Below, one piece after another: positions 60,090 through 64,000 of a DNA stretch of 64,000 bases. A program made the position numbers and the translations under genes. Positions within the stretch are counted from its first letter, which is position 1; each line of letters starts with the position of its first letter. The notes beneath the pieces are model-generated. The model was not told the origin of the DNA. It did not search any database and was given only the letters and a program-made list of their open reading frames with translations. Source of the stretch: Sternotherus odoratus (lineage: Eukaryota > Chordata > Testudines > Kinosternidae); contig JAVMKO010000001.1 in assembly GCA_032164245.1 (NCBI GenBank), positions 168,011,434-168,075,433 on the forward strand, in the 5' to 3' direction.

Positions 60090-60605
60090 TTTTCAAAGTG
60101 AACCTGGTATTTTGACATGATCCGGGAGGCTGGGCCTGGGACACGGGCCTGTTATGCCTGTCTTAAGTTTTAATGAGGCTTTTTTTTACAGCTTGTGCCT
60201 CCTACCTGCTCCAGAGCCTCACTTATTTAGCAGGGGAGGGGTGGCTCCCTCTGACACTAATGTACAGCCAGTTTTTAAGATTATAATTTATGTAGCGATA
60301 AGTAAAAAATACAACATTAAATCATCCTGGGTGGTGTCTATGCTGTGTGGATAGGTAAAGAACTACCTCCAGTAGTGTATATTTAGCATCTTCAAAGGGT
60401 GATCAGAAGCTCATTGAAATTAGTGGAAAGATTCCTATTGGCTTTGGATAAGGATTGTAGTGAACGTTTAACAAATAGCTGCTAGTCTACATAATATAAT
60501 AAAATAACAGCCTGGAAAATTACATCTGATAAAATGTGCACTATTATTATCTTGGTCTTTTGACTAAAATCAAGCCATTTTGAGTTAGATACCTGAGTAA
60601 TAATC
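60090..60605. other. No gene seen, upstream flank of ZBTB21
   Basis: Composition drops to AT-rich right of the CpG island. No exon recognised. Confidence 0.4.
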
Positions 60606-60980
60606 TAGGTGAGGAGTGCTCAATTTGTGGCCCAAGGGCTGTGTATGGCCTCCTGAGCATTTCATAAAGCCCACTGCCTGTTTCTATACAATATATTAAT
60701 GGCTGATTCATTAGTGTGTTTGTCATTATTTTACATCATTTTAGATTACACAAGTATATAAACAGACAATACTGTACATAGAAACGGCCTACCTAAGTAC
60801 ATGTGAAACAAGCTGAACTTAAAATATAAATCAATACAGGTGATTTTAAATCTTATTAAAATACTGTATGTTGAATTTGTTTTGCCCACACAAGATTGTG
60901 CTTAGGTTTATGTAGCTCTCCTGTTATATGAAGGAAGTAGCACAACTTTTAGAATCTGATGGAGATACTCATGTTTATGA
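60606..60980. repeat. Possible hAT-derived remnant
   Basis: GAGTGCTCAATTTGTGGCCC then AT-rich text (TATATTAATGGCTGATTCAT) looks like a turtle interspersed repeat with a hAT-like GTGGCCC opening. No second terminus was found. Confidence 0.35.
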
Positions 60981-62093
60981 ATTAAAATCTTGCTTTCTAC
61001 TGTTCAAATGAGTTTCTGTCTGCATCCTGTGAACTTGCCCATACCGGTATTGCCCTGGCCTCTTCTTTTGACATTCAGTTTCGCATGCATTCTATAACAA
61101 TGTGCATTTCCTCACCTTTGGGGGCGAAGCCAGACTTTGAGGCACCTGCTCCCCTACTTGGTGTAGACTTTGCTTGTGCCAATCAGAAGCGAACACAAAC
61201 AAGTTTTGGGCCCCGTCCCCTATGACACTTTTGTGATGTCATAGTTGGTACTTATGTTTCTGCCTGCCATGTGCAGACAGAGAGAGGAAAACGAATCCCG
61301 TGTACCCCACGTAACCGAGCCTGATCAACTCGAAGCCTCTCTCTCAGCTCACGTGTTTTCAAATAGAGCTTATACGTTTACCGGTCGTGTTATGCATTGG
61401 TTTGTATTTGTAAGTATGAATTATTACTAAATGCTGCATCTTTGTTTGTAAATATTGTTAGTAGGTATTTTAGTCATTGTGTGTTTTAAGTTTCATTAAG
61501 TCTATTAGTTAATCAAAAACTGCTCCCTTACTCCTTGTAATTTTCCCCAGTAAAACTTTAAATTGATTATTTTTAGTTGTGTGTGTGTGTGCATCTGCAG
61601 CTCACGTCCTGACCCACACTCCCCTTGCATCTCTTACCTATATAGTTTATTGCCACGTGCAACCTGGTAAATAACAGGCCTGCAATTTTTTCCTCACCCC
61701 TGCGAGTCCGTGGCAATCCACATCTACCAGCCAATATTTTGTTAAAATTTACTGTATCTGTGAATATTTGTGCCAGTAAACTCATTTATTGGAAAGTAAG
61801 TCGAAAGTAAACCCAAACAGAACTAAACATATTCAGAAGTTTGAACAAATACATACAGCTTCCCCTCCCCCAAAATATTCACTTGCACAAATGTAAAGAG
61901 GGTCCAAACCTGCACTCCTAACTTGGGAAAAACTCCAGTTGACTTCAATTAACTTATAATAATGGAGTGTACTTCTGTTCCTAGAACACAGATTTACTGA
62001 TTGCACTTTTTTTGGTGTACAACCAATCAGACAATACATATACTGTGAAATACCCAAAATCCATAGTACCGGAATGGGGGTTAGCAGATATTA
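60981..62093. other. No gene supported
   Basis: Unclassified sequence. A (GT)n stretch lies at 61577-61590. Confidence 0.35.
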
Positions 62094-62680
62094 AGTAGGA
62101 CTGTCAAGTGATTAAAAAAATTAATCATGATTAATTGATTTTTAAAAATTACAATTAATCACAGTTAATAGAATGCCATTTATTTAAATAATTTTGGATG
62201 TTTTCTACATTTTCAAATATATTGATTTCAATTACAACACAATACAAAGTGTACAGTGCTAACTATATTATTTTTTTTGTAAAAAATATATTTTTCAATT
62301 CATGTAATACAAGTATTGTAATGCAATCTCTTTATCATAAAAGTTGAACTTACAAATGTAGAATTATGTACAAAAAGACTGCATTCAAAAATAAAACAAG
62401 TCCAATCAGTCCAACTTCTTGTTCAGCCAATCACACAAACAAGTTTGTTTACATTTGCAGAAGATAATGCTGCCTGCTTCTTGTTTACAATATCACCTGA
62501 AAGTGAGAACAGGTGTTTGCATGGCACTGTTGTAGCCGGAGTTGCAAGATACTCATATGCCAGAAGTGCTAAAAATTCATATGTTCCTTCATGCTTCAAC
62601 ATACTGATGACGAGTTCTGCTCAATAACTGCAAAGCAGTGCAGACTGATGCATGATCATTTTAATCATCTGTGGGGGGTA
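62094..62680 (-). repeat. Old hAT-type transposon fragment
   Basis: Opens with GGACTGTCAAGTGATTAAAA and the ATTAATC/GATTAAT repeats of a hAT family I recognise from reptile genomes. It is followed by decayed coding-like text on the minus strand. The right boundary is uncertain. Confidence 0.5.
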
Positions 62681-63559
62681 ATTCGGTGATATGTCCTGTG
62701 TGGATTTTCACATAGAAATCAAGGAGATGAACAGATGATGGTTCTGCAGTGCACAGCACCTCTTCTACTCCATCCCCTCAAATCCCCACCTCTGAACTCC
62801 AAAGAAGTGCAATGGAATGCCTGGACATCAGTGAAGACGATTGAATCAATCTCTACTTTCAGTCTGTCAGGTTACTGCAGAAATAAATATTTCAGGGAAT
62901 ACTGAAAACATTTTAATATTGGTGATTTCCAATAGCTGAGAAGTCACTCCTTGCCAAAATTATGTAGTTTATGACTTGCCAAAGCATATGGAAATTATGC
63001 TCTTGGGTCAACCAAGATACAGCTATCTATGAGAAAGGAAGCCTGTTTGATTTGTATAAAGTACACTGACTAAATTTAAGACACATCTCCTAATGATTGA
63101 TACTATGTGAAATTAGCTGCATGCTAAAGATTCATTCTTGGTGGTATCATCACTTGTAATAGAAAAGGACTGCAAAGGTTAGGATTATGTGACTAGAACA
63201 AAGATAGCCAATCTATAAAATACTTTGTTTGTATATTGTCAACAGGTACTTTCTCCCAACTACTGTGAAACACAATTTACAAAAGTTTAAACCTCACCCA
63301 TTTCCTATGGTTCATCTTTATTAACAAAGAAAATGACAATAATGTAACAAAGTGGTGCTCAAGTTTGGCTGCTCCTAAGGTTACTACTACAAGACTGCAC
63401 AGTCCACACCCTAGATCTTCAAAGCTGTTTCCGCCTCCTTATGTCTGAATAGAGAGTCAGCAAAACCTACTTTATCTTTTTAAATCAAAATCAGCACCTG
63501 CCTAAGAGGGTGGAGTAGTTTCAGGCAAACTTTGCCAGCCTTTTACATGTAGATTATAA
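62681..63559. other. No gene seen
   Basis: AT-rich flank; may contain more of the decayed transposon on the left. No exon recognised. Confidence 0.4.
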
Positions 63560-64000
63560 TACTATAAATACAAATACATAAGAAGCAAGAAGGAGACTAA
63601 GGACAGGGTAGGCCCATTCCTCCTTGAGGCGGAAAAGACAATAACAGAAAAGTCAGCAATGGCTGAAGTGTTAAGTGACTTTGTTGTTTTATGTTTTCAC
63701 CAGAAAAGTTACAGTGATTGGATGACTCACCTAGTGAGCATCAGTGTAAATGGGGTAAATGTGAGGGTAAAATAGGAAAAGAACAAGTTAAGAATTACTT
63801 AGACAAGTTAGATGTCTTCAAGTCATCAGGATCTGATGAAATACATCCTGGAATACTTAAGGAACTGTTGAGACTACTGGAGAATGGAAGAAATCCCAGG
63901 GGACTGGAGAAGGGCAAATATAGTACGTATCTTATAAAAAAGGGAAATAAGGACAATTATAGATCAATCTGTGTAACTTCAATACCTAAAAAGATAATGA
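63560..64000 (+). mobile_element. CR1 LINE, runs off the window
   Basis: Text corresponding to the start of the reverse transcriptase domain (S-D-E-I-H-P-G-I-L-K-E-L, P-G-D-W-R-R-A-N-I-V, G-N-K-D-N-Y-R-S-I) in a broken frame. Its 3' end lies beyond 64000. Confidence 0.85.

Overview
This is a vertebrate nuclear genome window, almost certainly from a turtle. The main evidence is a tRNA-derived SINE whose tail is the 3' end of a CR1 LINE (19568-19757), the organisation known for the tortoise PolIII/SINE. Abundant CR1 LINEs, Penelope-like elements and hAT/Harbinger-type MITEs agree with this. There is no prokaryotic content, no operon and no CRISPR array.

Two protein-coding genes are supported, both on the minus strand and in the order and orientation of the human chromosome 21 pair C2CD2-ZBTB21. 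The first two coding exons of C2CD2 lie at 11132-10866 and 7987-7889, under a CpG island at about 11000-11850. The gene continues leftward out of the window, and later exons were not identified. The complete ZBTB21 open reading frame (1055 codons) lies in one exon at 45806-42639, preceded by a clear splice acceptor. A second CpG island at about 58440-60080 is its probable promoter: it has a minus-strand splice donor at 59203, a palindromic CRE and a run of NRF-1-like motifs.

Layout. 1-7888: C2CD2 intron 2 or beyond, with small MITEs and old CR1 pieces. 7988-10865: C2CD2 intron 1. 11-12 kb: C2CD2 promoter. 12.4-31.9 kb: intergenic DNA dense in nested transposons, including a degenerate L2-like LINE (about 21990-27660) split by a hAT element and by a CR1 copy with a 542-codon reverse transcriptase reading frame. 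32-42.6 kb: repeat-poor, AT-rich DNA that probably includes the ZBTB21 3' UTR. 42.6-45.8 kb: ZBTB21 coding exon. 45.8-59.2 kb: ZBTB21 5' intron, with a palindromic DNA transposon at 49870, a Penelope-like element with a GIY-YIG region at 50936-52150, a GC-rich hAT at 55437, a CR1 at 56490 and a pogo-like MITE at 57905. 60-64 kb: upstream flank with hAT remnants and a CR1 running off the end.

The most unusual material is structural: several loci with head-to-head inverted Penelope 3' ends, a 603-bp element built from nested hairpins, and related hAT elements carrying G-rich minisatellites. I saw no sign of a wholly new biological system. Calls rest on reading the sequence and family knowledge; no database search was run.
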